Below, in pieces: positions 48,396 to 58,718 of a stretch of 64,000 bases of DNA. This DNA comes from JAWKTV01 sp041398905 (GTDB lineage Bacteria; Planctomycetota; Planctomycetia; Planctomycetales; Planctomycetaceae). The notes under the pieces were generated by a model that was not told the DNA's origin, ran no database searches, and worked only from the letters and a program-made list of their open reading frames with translations. Position numbers and translations under genes: made by a program. Each line of letters starts with the position of its first letter. The stretch's first letter is position 1. Location of the stretch: the NCBI GenBank assembly GCA_041398905.1, contig JAWKTV010000016.1, forward strand, positions 58,894 through 122,893, read 5' to 3'.

Positions 48396-48839
48396 TCAGT
48401 ATTGGCGAAAGCTGCTCTCAAGCGAGGTCTCAGCCTCGCGACGTTCGATCCAGTACGAACGCTCCACGCCAGGGCCGGCGGCCTTGGTTCGCAGTTGCAG
48501 CGGGTCGGCCCCAAACCAGCGTCGCAGCAGCCCCAGCGGGGTCAGAACCAGGAAGTACACAAGACCGAGCAGGATCGTGGAGACGAGAGCACCCAAGGCG
48601 GCCGACATTCTGTCCCATGCTGCGTAGATGGGCCGCCGCCAGGGGGGCACAAGCTGGTAGACCGTCGCAACCGCAATTCCTGCGATCGCCATCCCGACCG
48701 AAGGACGCGTCCAGCCCGCGCCCCACCAGATCACCGCCGCCACCCCCCAGCCGCACCCGATCATGAGTCCAAACAGTGCCGGAGGCGCTATGCCAGTTTC
48801 TCGGCGCGACGGACGACGGTGATTCGTTTGCGAGGACAA
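48396..48839 (-). CDS. SxtJ-like membrane protein
   Basis: About 147 residues from a TTG at 48839; the first ATG in frame (48763 region, MIGCGWG) would remove the conserved PSRRE segment, so the TTG is preferred. Two or three hydrophobic helices are visible (LFGLMIGCGWGVAAVIWWGA, VGMAIAGIAVATVYQLV, STILLGLVYFLVLTPLGLL). PLGLLRRWFGADPLQL matches the end of the SxtJ family, named after a protein of the saxitoxin cluster with unknown role. It is followed by DUF5989 on the same strand and preceded by ribBA. Confidence 0.68.
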   Translation of the reverse strand: MSSQTNHRRPSRRETGIAPPALFGLMIGCGWGVAAVIWWGAGWTRPSVGMAIAGIAVATVYQLVPPWRRPIYAAWDRMSAALGALVSTILLGLVYFLVLTPLGLLRRWFGADPLQLRTKAAGPGVERSYWIERREAETSLESSFRQY

Positions 48840-48949
48840 CTTCGGAAGGTGTTGGTGGCCCGATGATGGCGATTCCGACGCCGGGTCGTCGCGTGTTCCG
48901 GCATGCGGGCGTCTCATTGGCGTCGCGATGCGAGGATGACGGTCGAACG

Positions 48950-50254
48950 TCAATCGTTGGTGTTGCCCGCGGGTCCGCTTGAAAGCGGTACGCCGGCCGC
49001 GAACTGGTCGTCCTGCGGCAGTCGATGTCCCAGCTTGTCCCGTTTGGCGGCGAGGTACTTCTGCCGGTGCTGTTCGGGCGGGGCGACAATCGGCACCTGC
49101 TCGACGATCTTGAGATCGACCCAGTGCTCGAACGCCGCAGTCTTCTTGGGGTTGTTCGTGAGAATACGCACCTTGTTCAGGCCCAGGTCCTTCAGAATCT
49201 GCAGGCCGATCATGTAGTCCCGCAGGTCGGCCTTGTAGCCGAGCTTGTGATTCGCCTCGACAGTGTCCAGCCCTTCGTCCTGAAGCTGGTAGGCTTTGAG
49301 TTTGGCGACAAGGCCGATGCCGCGTCCCTCTTGCGGCAGGTAGACGACCGCGCCCGCCCCTTCCTCGACGATCATCTGCATTGCGATTTGAAGTTGGTCG
49401 CCGCAATCGCAGCGGAGGGAGCCGAGAATGTCACCGGTGAAGCAAGACGAATGCATCCGCACCAGCGGCGCTGCGACGGTCGACAGGTCCCCCCACACCA
49501 TCGCCAGCGGCTCCTGGTCTTCGTGTTCCACCTTGTAGGCGATCAGGGTTGGAGTTCCGTAGGTGCTGGTCGCGATCTGGACTTCAACCTCGCGGCGCAC
49601 CAGCCGTTCCCGAATCCGACGATGCTGAATCAGTTCGGCGATCGTGACGATCGGGAGATTGAACTCCCGCGCCAGTTCCTCCAACTCGGCTCCAGTCGCC
49701 ATTCCGGTCGACCGCTGGCTGCACACCTCGATCAGGCATCCCGCCGGCTTGAGTCCCGCCAGCTTCAGGAGATCGATGACCGCCTCGGTATGGCCGGCCC
49801 GACGGAGCACGCCGCCATCGCGGGCCAGCAGCGGAAAGACATGTCCCGGCCTCACAAAGTCGAGCGGCGCGGAACTCTCGTCCGCCATCGCCCTCAGCGT
49901 CAGCGCCCTCGCTTCCGCGCTGACCCCGGTGCCAGCGTCCCGGTGATCGACCGGCACAAGAAACGGTGTCTGGTGCAGCGACGTGTTTGCTTCACTCTCG
50001 ACCATCATGCCGATTCGCAGCCGGCTCGCGATCTCCGGCGACACCGGCGCGCACAGCAGGCCGGCTCCACGACGCAACATGAAATCGACCATCTCCGGCG
50101 TGATCGACTCGGCCGCGCACACCAGATCCCCCTCGTTCTCACGCTCCTGAGCATCGACAACAATCACCATCCCGCCGGCGCGGAGGGACTCCAGCGCCGC
50201 GTCGATGCCGCGGCGTGGTTGATCAGAATCTGACGCGGGCGGGACGTTGGACAT
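48950..50254 (-). CDS. ribBA: 3,4-dihydroxy-2-butanone-4-phosphate synthase / GTP cyclohydrolase II
   Basis: This bifunctional enzyme supplies both starting branches of riboflavin synthesis. The ATG at 50254 (MSNVPPASDSDQPRRG) gives 434 residues. The N-terminal synthase domain has GGMVIVVDAQERENEGDLV (acidic metal site), DHRDAGTGVSAEARALT, RPGHVFPLLARDGGVL and GHTEAVIDLLKLAGL. The C-terminal cyclohydrolase domain has VRMHSSCFTGDILGSLRCDC with the three zinc Cys, YLPQEGRGIGLVAK and RILTNNPKKTAAFE. The frame is intact. A longer upstream in-frame extension exists but lacks conserved sequence. No FMN riboswitch seen upstream. Confidence 0.93.
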   Translation of the reverse strand: MSNVPPASDSDQPRRGIDAALESLRAGGMVIVVDAQERENEGDLVCAAESITPEMVDFMLRRGAGLLCAPVSPEIASRLRIGMMVESEANTSLHQTPFLVPVDHRDAGTGVSAEARALTLRAMADESSAPLDFVRPGHVFPLLARDGGVLRRAGHTEAVIDLLKLAGLKPAGCLIEVCSQRSTGMATGAELEELAREFNLPIVTIAELIQHRRIRERLVRREVEVQIATSTYGTPTLIAYKVEHEDQEPLAMVWGDLSTVAAPLVRMHSSCFTGDILGSLRCDCGDQLQIAMQMIVEEGAGAVVYLPQEGRGIGLVAKLKAYQLQDEGLDTVEANHKLGYKADLRDYMIGLQILKDLGLNKVRILTNNPKKTAAFEHWVDLKIVEQVPIVAPPEQHRQKYLAAKRDKLGHRLPQDDQFAAGVPLSSGPAGNTND

Positions 50255-50524
50255 CGCGACTAACAAGACCTTCACGTGAGAAATCGATTCAACCGCTGCT
50301 CGACAGGTTTGCCCCAGCAACAAAGCGGGGGCCGCCGAGAGACATCGGCAGACTATCGGACTACGGACAAGACTGGTTGTTGACGGCCGGCCGGAATTCT
50401 CCGCCAGTTCTCCGAGAATGCGATCGGCCGATCGCCAGCCCGAGAGACAGGATTCTCGCGGGTGATTGGCGATGGTCAATCCCTCTGTCCGGCCGGTCTG
50501 GGGCCAGTCCGCGTCAGGGCAGCC

Positions 50525-51294
50525 TCAGTCCGCGCGGGCGACCACTCGCTCGGTAAGTCCCCAAGACCACTTGCTCCAGTTCCTCGTCCATCGACCCGGA
50601 TGGCCGATCCATTCGATGACGCCTTCCCGCCCGACAATGAACGCGCTGGGAATGCCCCGCCGTCCGGCGGCCCGGAAGTAGCTGTCGTACATCGACTCGT
50701 TGCCGTCCAAGGCGATGGTGTACTTGATGGTCTCCGCCCAGGTCTCGTCATCGTTCCGATTCTTCTCCAGGAAGCTCGTCACCTTGCCCGCATCTTCGCG
50801 GGTGATGCCAATCACCGTCACCTGATCGCGATGGTGTTCCGCCAACTCGCTCAGATGCGGCATCCCAACTCGACAAGGTCCGCACCAGGTCGCCCAGAAC
50901 TCCACCACGTAGACATGGCCCGGCTGCAGGCTGGAGACCGCTTCGCCGTGGATGACCTCCGTGAACGTAAAGGGGGGGGCCGGGTCTCCAACCAATACTG
51001 GAGTCCTTTGGCTCCGGCGTCGTACTGGCCGTTGAGCTGCCGGCCTGGAGTCACCTCCGGCGGAACGGTCGCGGTAGACCGGCGTCCGTGGGGCCGCACC
51101 ATCACCACCCGCTTCGGAAGCAGGCGGAGTCGCTATCGGCGTCTCCGTGCCGACCACGCTACCACCGGACGAATGAGAGCCTCCAACTCCATCCCGGTTG
51201 GTTGGGAACCACTGTCCCCGCAACCTGCCAGCACCGCTGCTCCCAGCAAGAAACCTGCGACTGGCTACGCAGCGAGGAATAACGGCATCGACAT
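50525..51294 (-). CDS. TlpA-like thioredoxin-fold lipoprotein, frameshifted at the 5' end
   Basis: The intact C-terminal part (from 51223) contains a thioredoxin fold: VLVGDPAPPFTFTEVIHG, YVVEFWATWCGPCRVGMPHL with the WCGPC redox pair, VIGITREDAGKVTSFLEKN and GIPSAFIVGREGVIEWIG with the cis-Pro. Upstream, a lipobox-like reading AGFLLGAAVLAGCGDSG (51204-51258) lies in another frame, and an ATG at 51288 in that frame meets a TAG after seven codons. At least two indels would give a lipoprotein start near 51294. Probably a periplasm-facing disulfide reductase or cytochrome-maturation type protein. Confidence 0.68.
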
Positions 51295-51424
51295 GGCAGT
51301 CTCAAAAGTTGTACGACCACGGGGAGTGACTCTCCCCCCGGCGGAATGTGCAATTCATCACCACGAACGGTGAGTTCACATCCGGTCCATCGTTTCCCTG
51401 GAGCCGATTTCTGCCGCGACGCCT

Positions 51425-51429
51425 CTTCA
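51425..51429 (+). repeat. Target-site duplication, left copy (CTTCA)
   Basis: CTTCA immediately precedes the left inverted repeat and recurs after the right one (52887-52891). Confidence 0.7.
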
Positions 51430-51451
51430 ACTGCACTTTCTGAAAAACGCC
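51430..51451 (+). repeat. IS left terminal inverted repeat
   Basis: Begins ACTGCACTTTCTGAAAAACG; identical over 22 bases to the reverse complement of 52865-52886. Partial identity continues into GCGTT. Confidence 0.88.
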
Positions 51452-51456
51452 CTGCG

Positions 51457-52808
51457 TTAGACAGTGATGCGGAGCAGGCGTGTTAGTAGGGTGCGGAGTT
51501 TCCGGGTGAGGGCGGGGGAGCCGAGCCGTCGAGAATTCTTGCGTCAGGCAGGCCGCCTGCAGGGCTTTCGGCGGTCGGCGTGGCTCGGACGTCGGTCGGG
51601 CGCGGTCCCAGGGCGAGTCCTCCCGATGCACCGTTCCGCCGCCGGGGCGGTCCCAGGCCCACAGTTCCACCATGGCTGTAGAGCCATGTTGACGTGCCAG
51701 GCGGCGATGTTCGCCCACAGGTTCCGCACCTGCCGCTGGCCGCTGCCCCAGACCTCCTTCACGTCGTGGAACACTTGCTCGATCGCCGCGCGGTCGGCGA
51801 AGCACTCGATGATCTCCCGCGCCGGCGCGTCCACGTCCGAGCAGTAGAAGAACTGCGGCCCCGTCAGCTCCGCGACGATCACCACCCGGATCGTTCCGCC
51901 GGTGGGGGTACGGTCGCCAGGAACGTCTTGGTCTGCTTCACCACCTCCGCGTACACGGAGACGGTCGTCGGCTCCCAACCGTGACGATGGGCGGCGCTTG
52001 GCCAGGGAGAGGGCGATTCAGACCGTACGTCCGTGGCGGCCGCGGCGTTTGGTCTTCTGCACCGGCGGCAGGTCGTGGAGCGCGGCATCCTTGCGGAGCC
52101 GGCCGACGAGCCGTCACGCCCGCCTTGAGCAGCCGGACGAACGGCCGCTTGGCGTGGCGCCCGTCGGCCACGCACCACACCGCTTTGCCGTGGGCCTGCA
52201 GGGTTGTGGCAAGGCGGGAGGACCAGGTCCGGCCGCTTGTTCGAGCTTGGTCTGGAACATCCAGCGGCAACGCTTCGGAGCTTGGGCACGTCCTGCGCGG
52301 ACGTACAGCCAGAGTAGATCGGCAGGCCGATGGTCCCCCACAGCCGATGCCGCACCACCACCGCCAGCGTCACCCACACGTGTCCGTAGCAGAACGCCTT
52401 GCCGGTCGGCCCCGGCGTGGGGTCGTGGTGGATGCCCGCCCCTGCACTTTGGGTCCGTAGCGTTTGGTGGGGGAGTCGTCGATCGCCAGCAGCACACCCG
52501 CTCGTGGTCCTTCAGCACCTTCAGCAGCACGAGCACCAGCAGCCGCCCGCCGATGTCCCGCCACCGCCGGCCGAGGCTCTGCAGGAAGTAATTGTTCTGA
52601 AAGTCCGGGCTGAGACCCGCCGCTGCGAATCCACGCCGCGACGACCCCGCCGCCCACCCGCGAACAGCACGCCCCAGAGGAGCGCCCAGCCGCCCCCGCA
52701 GCCGCCCGTGCAGCGGCGGCCGCAGTCGATCGAGTGGTTCCAATCCTGCGGAGCGTGGTAGGTGCCATCCGTGGCTCTCCGGGGCGGTGCTGACGTCGTG
52801 AGAAACAT
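51457..52808 (-). pseudogene. IS transposase (DDE_5/IS701-like), several frameshifts
   Basis: A reading of about 450 codons from the ATG at 52808 to the TAA at 51457-51459 can be followed only by changing frame several times. Blocks in order: DGTYHAPQDWNHSIDC, SPDFQNNYFLQSLGRRWRDI, DHERVLLAIDDSPTKRYGPK (first Asp region), FCYGHVWVTLAVVVRHRLWG, LQAHGKAVWCVADGRHAKRP (second Asp region), GGTIRVVIVAELTGPQFFY, ECFADRAAIEQVFHDVKEVW with the likely third acidic residue, and LTRKLRTLLTRLLRITV at the end. This order matches the DDE_5 transposases common in planctomycetes, as I recall them. As it stands it cannot make a full transposase, unless the indels are sequencing errors. Confidence 0.75.
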
Positions 52809-52864
52809 CAGTCTGCTTGAGAGCCACATTCTTGTGGAGCCCAATCGCCGGCAACGGAACGCCA

Positions 52865-52886
52865 GGCGTTTTTCAGAAAGTGCAGT
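52865..52886 (-). repeat. IS right terminal inverted repeat
   Basis: Reverse complement of the left repeat over 22 bases, ending AGAAAGTGCAGT on the plus strand. Confidence 0.88.
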
Positions 52887-52891
52887 CTTCA
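52887..52891 (+). repeat. Target-site duplication, right copy (CTTCA)
   Basis: CTTCA directly follows the right inverted repeat. The complement of its last three bases is the TGA stop of the leftward transporter gene. Confidence 0.7.
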
Positions 52892-54469
52892 ACTCCCCAT
52901 CATCAGCAGCAGGGGAGTCAGTGCTGTCACGAGGATCAGCGCGATCGGGTAGACCGCTGCGTAGCTGGTGGTGGGAATGCTGGAGTCGCTGATGGTCGCC
53001 GCCGCACCCAGGCCGGGAGTTGAGGTCATTGCCGCAGATCCCCCCGGCCGTTCGAGCATTGGGGGCAGGTTCAAGGCGAAGCGGGCCAGCAGTGCCCCGA
53101 CGATTAGCGGGGCGATGGTGATGGCGATCGCCGCGCCGCACAATGCGGCCCCATGCTTCGAGACGACTTCGACAAGCTGTTCGCCCGCCTGTGAGCCGGC
53201 TTGCGCGAGAAACAGCGCCAGTCCAACTTCCGAAAGGATGTAGCGACCAGCGCGTGGCATGCGGATGAAAATCGGACCGATGCGGCCGAAGTGCCCGAAG
53301 ATCCAGCCCGGCCAGCAACGGCCCGCCAGCGAGTCCCAGTGCCAGCGACTCACCACCAATCGACACGGTCACCCGGCCCAGCACGATCCGCGAGACCGAG
53401 CTGGCGAGATCAGATCGGTCTCGTCCAGCGTCCGCTCGCGATGGCCAGCGAACTCGACGAACCTGTCTCCAGGCTCTCCGGTTCACCGACGGCCGTCAGG
53501 GCGTCGCCGAACTGGATCCGCTCGTCGGCCATCGGAACGAACTCGACATCCTGACGAACAATGCGGGCGATGGTGACGCCGAACCGCGACAGCAGGTGTA
53601 GCTCTCGTAGCGATTGTCCAACGATGCTCTTGGCCGTCACGACGATTCGTCGCCGTTGGCGTTCGGTATCTAGCTGATACTGCGCGCCGAGGACGCCGCT
53701 ACCGCCCAGCACCTCGACGACATCGGGAAGTCGGCGCTGGCTGCCGACGACCAGCAACTGCTGACCGAGCTGCAGCTCGAACCCGGAGGGCACGGGCCGC
53801 ATCGCGCGCATCGATCAGCACGCGATGTTGACAGTCGGCCGTGCTCAGTGCGGCGACGTCTCGCAGTCGTTTACCGACGACCGCGGGATTCCGCACGTTG
53901 ACCAGCACTCGCTCGATGCGGGTCGAGAACTCGGTCGCGGTCATCGCCGCGGTCGGCGCTCGCCCGCCGAACAACCGGGGCAGGAGCTGCACGAACACAA
54001 TCACGCCGACGACTCCGAAGGGATAAGCCATCCCGAAGCCGACGGCGATGTCCGAACCGGCGGGAAGCCGCTCCGAGGCGGCCGCCAGGGCGGGGGTGCT
54101 GGTCAATCCCCCGGCGAGCAGTCCACAGATCAGGTCCGGGCTGAGTCCCATCATTCGCCCGACCCCCCAGGCAGTCAGGCCAGCGGAGGCGATCATCACG
54201 ACCGCCAGCAGCGCGAGCGGTTGCCCACGTTGGAGAAACATCCGCAGAAAGCTCGGCCCAGCCCCGATTCCCAGACAATAGACGAACAGCACGACGCCCG
54301 TGATGCCGACCGCATGCGGGACTTTCATCCCGAGATGTCCGGCCAGAATCGCGACGAAGATCACCCCGAACTGCCGAGCGAGAACCCCCGCCAGGACAGG
54401 TTGCCACGGCCAGACCCACCGCGATCACCACAGGCAGAGGGCGATCAATCCCCGCGTCACTTCATCCAT
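52889..54469 (-). CDS. YidE/YbjL/AspT-type transporter with TrkA-C domains, frameshifted
   Basis: The ATG at 54469 gives MDEVTRGLIALCL; a frame change near 54430 continues to VIFVAILAGHLGM. The first membrane half has IGAGPSFLRMFLQRGQPLALL and LICGLLAGGLTSTPALAAASE, the conserved G-L-x-G-x-x-T-x-T-P-A-L motif of the aspartate:alanine exchanger family. Two cytoplasmic TrkA-C (RCK_C) domains follow (ALSTADCQHRVLI; GFELQLGQQLLVVG). The second membrane half repeats the pattern (MTSTPGLGAAATISDSS, AAVYPIALILVTALTPLLL). Breaks near 54430, 53800 and 53400. About 525 residues. Probable organic-anion or amino-acid antiporter. Confidence 0.75.
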
Positions 54470-54750
54470 CGCAGGTTGCTGCTCGTTGTACTGCGGGAGG
54501 GGCGGGTGGCCCGAACGCGATGCGTTCACTCGGCCACCAACATCGATCCACCCATCGCAGCGAAGTCTTATCCGCGTGGATGACACGCCCAACGTGCTAC
54601 CCGGGATGTCTCACTCGTGATAGCAACAAAGTGATGATGCGTTGAGCGGAGGGCCGGGCGGGCATCCGGCGACGTCGAGGCTGTGACCTGAACGGGAATT
54701 GTCCGTATCTCCCCGTGGCCGCGTGAGCGTGCTGGCCGCCGCGGTTCAGC

Positions 54751-55973
54751 TCAAGAGGATTTGTGATGCTCCGTGCTTGCGGCGATCACAAACCGCTCGG
54801 CCCGCTCCACCAACTCCGCATCGCGACTTCGCAGCACCGAGGGTGCTCGGCCTGCTCAATTGCCGCTCTTCGTCCGTCCGTCCCGACGTGTCGAGCGCAC
54901 TGAGCGTCAGATAGTAGCGGGCGATCGCCATCTGCATCTGCACGTCATTGTAGTTCGGCTGCTCGTAGAGCTTGATCAACCTGTCGACGACCGTCAGGTC
55001 CCTCCCAACGAGTCAGGTCGGTGATCGCCAGTTCCGCCAGGTCCGGGTTATCAAGGATGCCTCGCAGTGTTTGACGCAGCCGTTCGGGGGCAGGGTGTCG
55101 GGAGATGACTCCCACAGAAAAGCCGGACCGCCTGATGCAGCGACAGCGGCACTCGCCGTCGTGCGAGCTGGATTGAATGCGTATTTCTCCACGTCTCCAG
55201 TCCAGGCTCCCGCTCGATCATCAGGTACCCGGCCATGATGCCATCATTCCGATGCGGAAGTCCTCTCCCGGCTGAAACAAGAGCGGTTCGATCGCCTTCG
55301 CGTCGGCGGGCGTGCCACACAGTCCCAGCAGCATTCCGTAAAAGGCCCGCCGCGCCACCCGACCTGAACCAACAGGCGGTTCCGTCGTCAGCCATTCCCG
55401 CAATTGATGTCGCGGCAGATGCTCGCGAATCGCCGCGACATCGCTGTACTGCACTTTGGCGAATTCGCCATAAGCATCAACGGCGATTGCTTCATCGGGG
55501 TGCTCCAGGAAGTTGAGAAAGTAAGGCAGTCGCTCCGTCGCGGGCAGTTTCTCCGGCGGACGGTTCTTCAGGTAGGTCAGCAGCTCCGCCGAGCAAGCGA
55601 GCGGCGCGTCCCACAGGAGTTCCTCACTTTCGCCTTTCTTTCCGAACAGCAGGAACTCATCGTCACGCTGGCCGTTGATGAACCAGGCGAGGTCGACAAT
55701 CTGGCCCGGCCGAAGCTGGCCCGCGACATTCTTGAAGACCGACACCACCTGCACACGCGTGTGCCCCGGAGTGCCCGCCGCGGCATCCCCTTCTCTCCCG
55801 GCGATCCACCGCGCCACATAGCTCGTCTGCGACTGCTCGATCCGTTCGGCCAGTGTCGTCGAAACCGTGCAGAACGGACACGACCAGCTTTCCCGCGACA
55901 GGAGCAGCACCAGCAGCAGACACAGCGGGAGTCCCGCGAGTAACCCGATGCGGCCGGACCGATGGACCTTCAC
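54751..55973 (-). CDS. Exported protein of unknown function, helical C-terminus, frameshifted
   Basis: A GTG at 55973 begins a signal peptide (GLLAGLPLCLLLVLLL) followed by WSCPFCTVSTTLAERIEQS. The N-terminal domain (VARWIAG, RVQVVSVFKNVAGQLRPGQIV, EFLLFGKKG) is followed by helical HEAT-like segments (LPYFLNFLEHPDEAIAVDAYGEF, AIREHLPRHQLREWL, RRAFYGMLLGLCG). Later frames give YLMIEREPGLETW, VDRLIKLYEQPNYNDVQMQ and AIARYYLTLSALD, ending AERFVIAASTEHHKSS at 54751. Breaks near 55235, 55120, 55020 and 54830. The CPFC pair may bind metal or form a disulfide. I do not recognise a named family. Confidence 0.6.
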
Positions 55974-56452
55974 GGCAGTGGTGTCCAGCAGGGATTCCGT
56001 CCCTTCCCATCGCGACTTCTCCAGGACTGCCCCGCCCGGTGGAGATCCCTCAGGGCCAATGTCGCGAAGCCTGCGAACGTCACCCCCAGACGCGATTTGA
56101 TACACGGAACACTCCACACGACACACGAGTAACTCGGTGCGTAGTTGAACACGGAAACGTGTCGACACTCTCTCGACGTGACTTACGGCCCGTCGCAACG
56201 GCCCGCTGCCAAGCGCGCGGCACCTGCAACGGGCCCGGCACTCGCATTATCGCCCCATACGCCGTCTTCGCCAACACCGCTTTCGTCGGCCTGCGGCAAG
56301 AATGCCGCCGCAATGTGACTGATCTTGTCCCGAGCGCAGCATCTGTCCTACAACCCCGCCGCCGCCTGGCCCACCCCAAAGGACCGGTCTACGCGGCGGC
56401 CCCCCAAGACTGTCGGCGAGACCGGCAGGACTGACTCAGAAAGGAATCCGTC
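55974..56452. other. Intergenic region, no supported gene
   Basis: This 479-base spacer lies between divergent genes. AAAGGAA at 56438-56444 is the ribosome site of the next gene. No other feature recognised. Confidence 0.45.
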
Positions 56453-58605
56453 ATGCGATGGACCGCGCTGTTGTTGATTGTGCTGTACTGCACCGGAGTG
56501 CGCGCCGACTCAGAGCTGGACCTGACCATCCAGGTGTACAACGTTGCCGATCTCGTCGTGCAGCCCAAGCAACCAACGCCCGGAGCATTCTTTGCGGCCG
56601 TGGAGGGGAGTCCACACGGGACGACAGTTGAACCGGCCGGGACCTCGGCCGAGCAGCAGATGCTCCAGAACCTCTCCGAACTGTCGCTGCTGCTGCAGTC
56701 GACGATCCTTCCCAGTTCGTGGGAGATGGCGGGTGGTCAGGGGCGGGTCTCCATGCATGGCAACACCTGCTGCCTCGTCGTCGCGCAGTACCCCGAAGTT
56801 CATGCGGAGATCGCATCTCTACTTGACGATCTCCGCCGCGAACAAGACCTCGGCGTGTTCCTGACGATCGAGCTGTACAGTGGTGAACTGAAGTCGAACC
56901 AACCCGCATCGGTGCCGCAGTCAGCCGAAGACGTGATTTCGGCCATCGAGACGACCACCGAGAACGAAGGTGTGGTCCAGATTTCCGACGAGAGCCACAG
57001 CGACGCGAACAGAACCGCGGCGCCCCCCTTGGATCGGCAAACTGTGTGGGAACGGATCCAGCTCGAAGGGGGCGTGTCGATCGCGGCGGACGAACTGGCG
57101 GAGTATCGCGATCTCATTCGGCGGTGCATTCAGTTGCAGATGGTGCATCGATTCAACCTGCAAAACGGGCGTCCGACGTTCGCCTATCCGCTCAACTGCA
57201 CGGCGGTCGTCTCCGCGAATCGGCGAAGTGTCCGCCTGATGGTCGAGCCGGCGAGACTGGGGCCAAAAGCTCCCCTCACCAACATCGGGTTGAGCGAGGT
57301 TCGCCTCGCGGATGGACAGGGAGTTGTACTCCCCTTGCTGATGGACAGTGAATGGCTGGTCGCCGTCATCCGCGCGGAGATCGTCTCCGTCGACGAGGAC
57401 GAGTCGCTGATCGGGGCAAGGCGGTCACAGCAGGTGGACCTTCAGAGCTGCGACACCGGCTGCGGACTGAACATGCCCGTCGGAATGACCGGCTGCATGC
57501 TCCCCGGACTGAAAACGCAGGGGACTTCCGGCGATTGCGCCGCGCGCTGTCCCAGCGCGAGTACGGCGGGAGTCTGCTCAACGCCACTGCAAGTCTTCTC
57601 CGCGACGCGGGCCACCGCGACAGAACCCCTTGACCTCATCGAGGTCGTCGCGAAGCCGGTGCTGATTGACGACGCTGACAGACTGGGCGGGCTGCCACGC
57701 CTTCAGTTGACCGGTTCGGGGATCATGCTCGTCGCGGGTGAGGAGACCAGGTCCGACGCGCAGCGGGGCCACGAAGACGACCAGGGACGTTCCCAAGCCC
57801 GCGATGCAGACGAGGCCGAAGCCGCGAAGCAACGTGGTCGCGTCACCGGACAAATTCAGCGGATTCCCTCCGACAAAACGCGCGCGCTCGCTGAGGAGGC
57901 GAAACGAGAGGCCGAGAAGCGGGCCGAAGAAGCCCGGAAGGCCGAAGCTCAGAAGGCGGAAGCGCAGCAGGCCGAAGCCGAGAAGCTGCGAGCGGCCGCG
58001 GCACGGCGGGCCGCGCTGGAGCGACAGCGTGCTGAGGCTCAGCGGGCCGAGGCGGAACGGCTGGCCGAACAGCGTCGGAAGACCGAGGCTCTGCAAGTCG
58101 CCGAGCAGCGGCGAAGGCGGAGGAAGCAAGTCAGCGGGCCGCTCAACAGCGAGCCGCCCAGCAGCATTCCGATCAGCATCGGGCGGCCGAGCAGCAGCTT
58201 CGCAACCCGGCCGTTCTCCAGCAGATTGTTCGCAACCCGCAGTTCGTCATCGAGTTCGAACACCATTCGATCGATCAGCCGGTGAATGCCGATGGGCTTT
58301 ACCCTCAATTCCGCCGGCCGATTCCGATCGGCAGCCATGATCTCCATGGTCACGATCACGAGCTACGACCGCTGACAAGCGCTGAGCGAGAAGGGCACAT
58401 GTACTCCGCGATTGCTCACCTGCACGCGGCCGGTCGACCGGACCTGGTCGAGATCGTGCAGTCGCATTTGCCGGGAGGCGAACGCACACAACTACTGCAG
58501 CGTCTGCATGCGATCGATCGTCAGATCGAAGAGCTGGGCGAGGAGGCAGCGGCCCTGCGATCCGCTCTGCGGCACCAGCAGCCGGCCCCACCTCCCTTTG
58601 AGTGA
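56453..58605 (+). CDS. Secretin-related-looking exported protein with long charged coiled coil, frameshifted
   Basis: The ATG at 56453, preceded by AAAGGAA, starts a signal peptide (ALLLIVLYCTGVRA). LTIQVYNVADLVVQPK and SWEMAGGQGRVSMHGNTCCL, then VVAQYPEVHAEIASLLDDLRR, resemble short secretin N-domain-like repeats found in many planctomycete proteins (V-Y-x-V-x-D-L, S-W-x-x-x-G-G, H-x-x-I-x-x-L-L). A middle beta region contains eight Cys (CDTGCGLNMPVGMTGC, CAARCPS). Residues 470-560 are Ala/Glu/Arg/Gln coiled coil (EEAKREAEKRAEEARKAEAQ). A break near 58115 leads to a second frame ending at 58605 (AAEQQLRNPAVLQQ, GERTQLLQRLHAIDRQIEEL). About 717 residues. Function unknown. Confidence 0.6.
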
Positions 58606-58718
58606 CGGTCGCCGCACGCAGGATTTACCGTCGAGCGTGTCCGCTCACGGCGTTCGAGTGAGAAGGTGATCGTCTCCTGCGGGCCAACCACGGTGGCTCG
58701 TATGCTCGGCAGACGCGT

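Larger units (their letters stand above)
51430..52886 (-). mobile_element. Insertion sequence of 1457 bp (IS701/IS4-superfamily-like)
   Basis: The element is bounded by inverted repeats that match perfectly over 22 bases and nearly so for several more, and by a 5-bp direct repeat CTTCA. It holds one transposase gene on the minus strand that fills 93% of its length. Size, repeat length and duplication length suit the IS4/IS701 superfamily of DDE elements. The right end lies at the stop codon of the transporter gene, whose TGA is inside the duplicated CTTCA, so the insertion did not truncate it. Confidence 0.85.

Noticed and set aside
49025..50233. Open frame of 402 codons on the plus strand
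   Set aside because: Antisense shadow of ribBA, whose active-site motifs are unambiguous.
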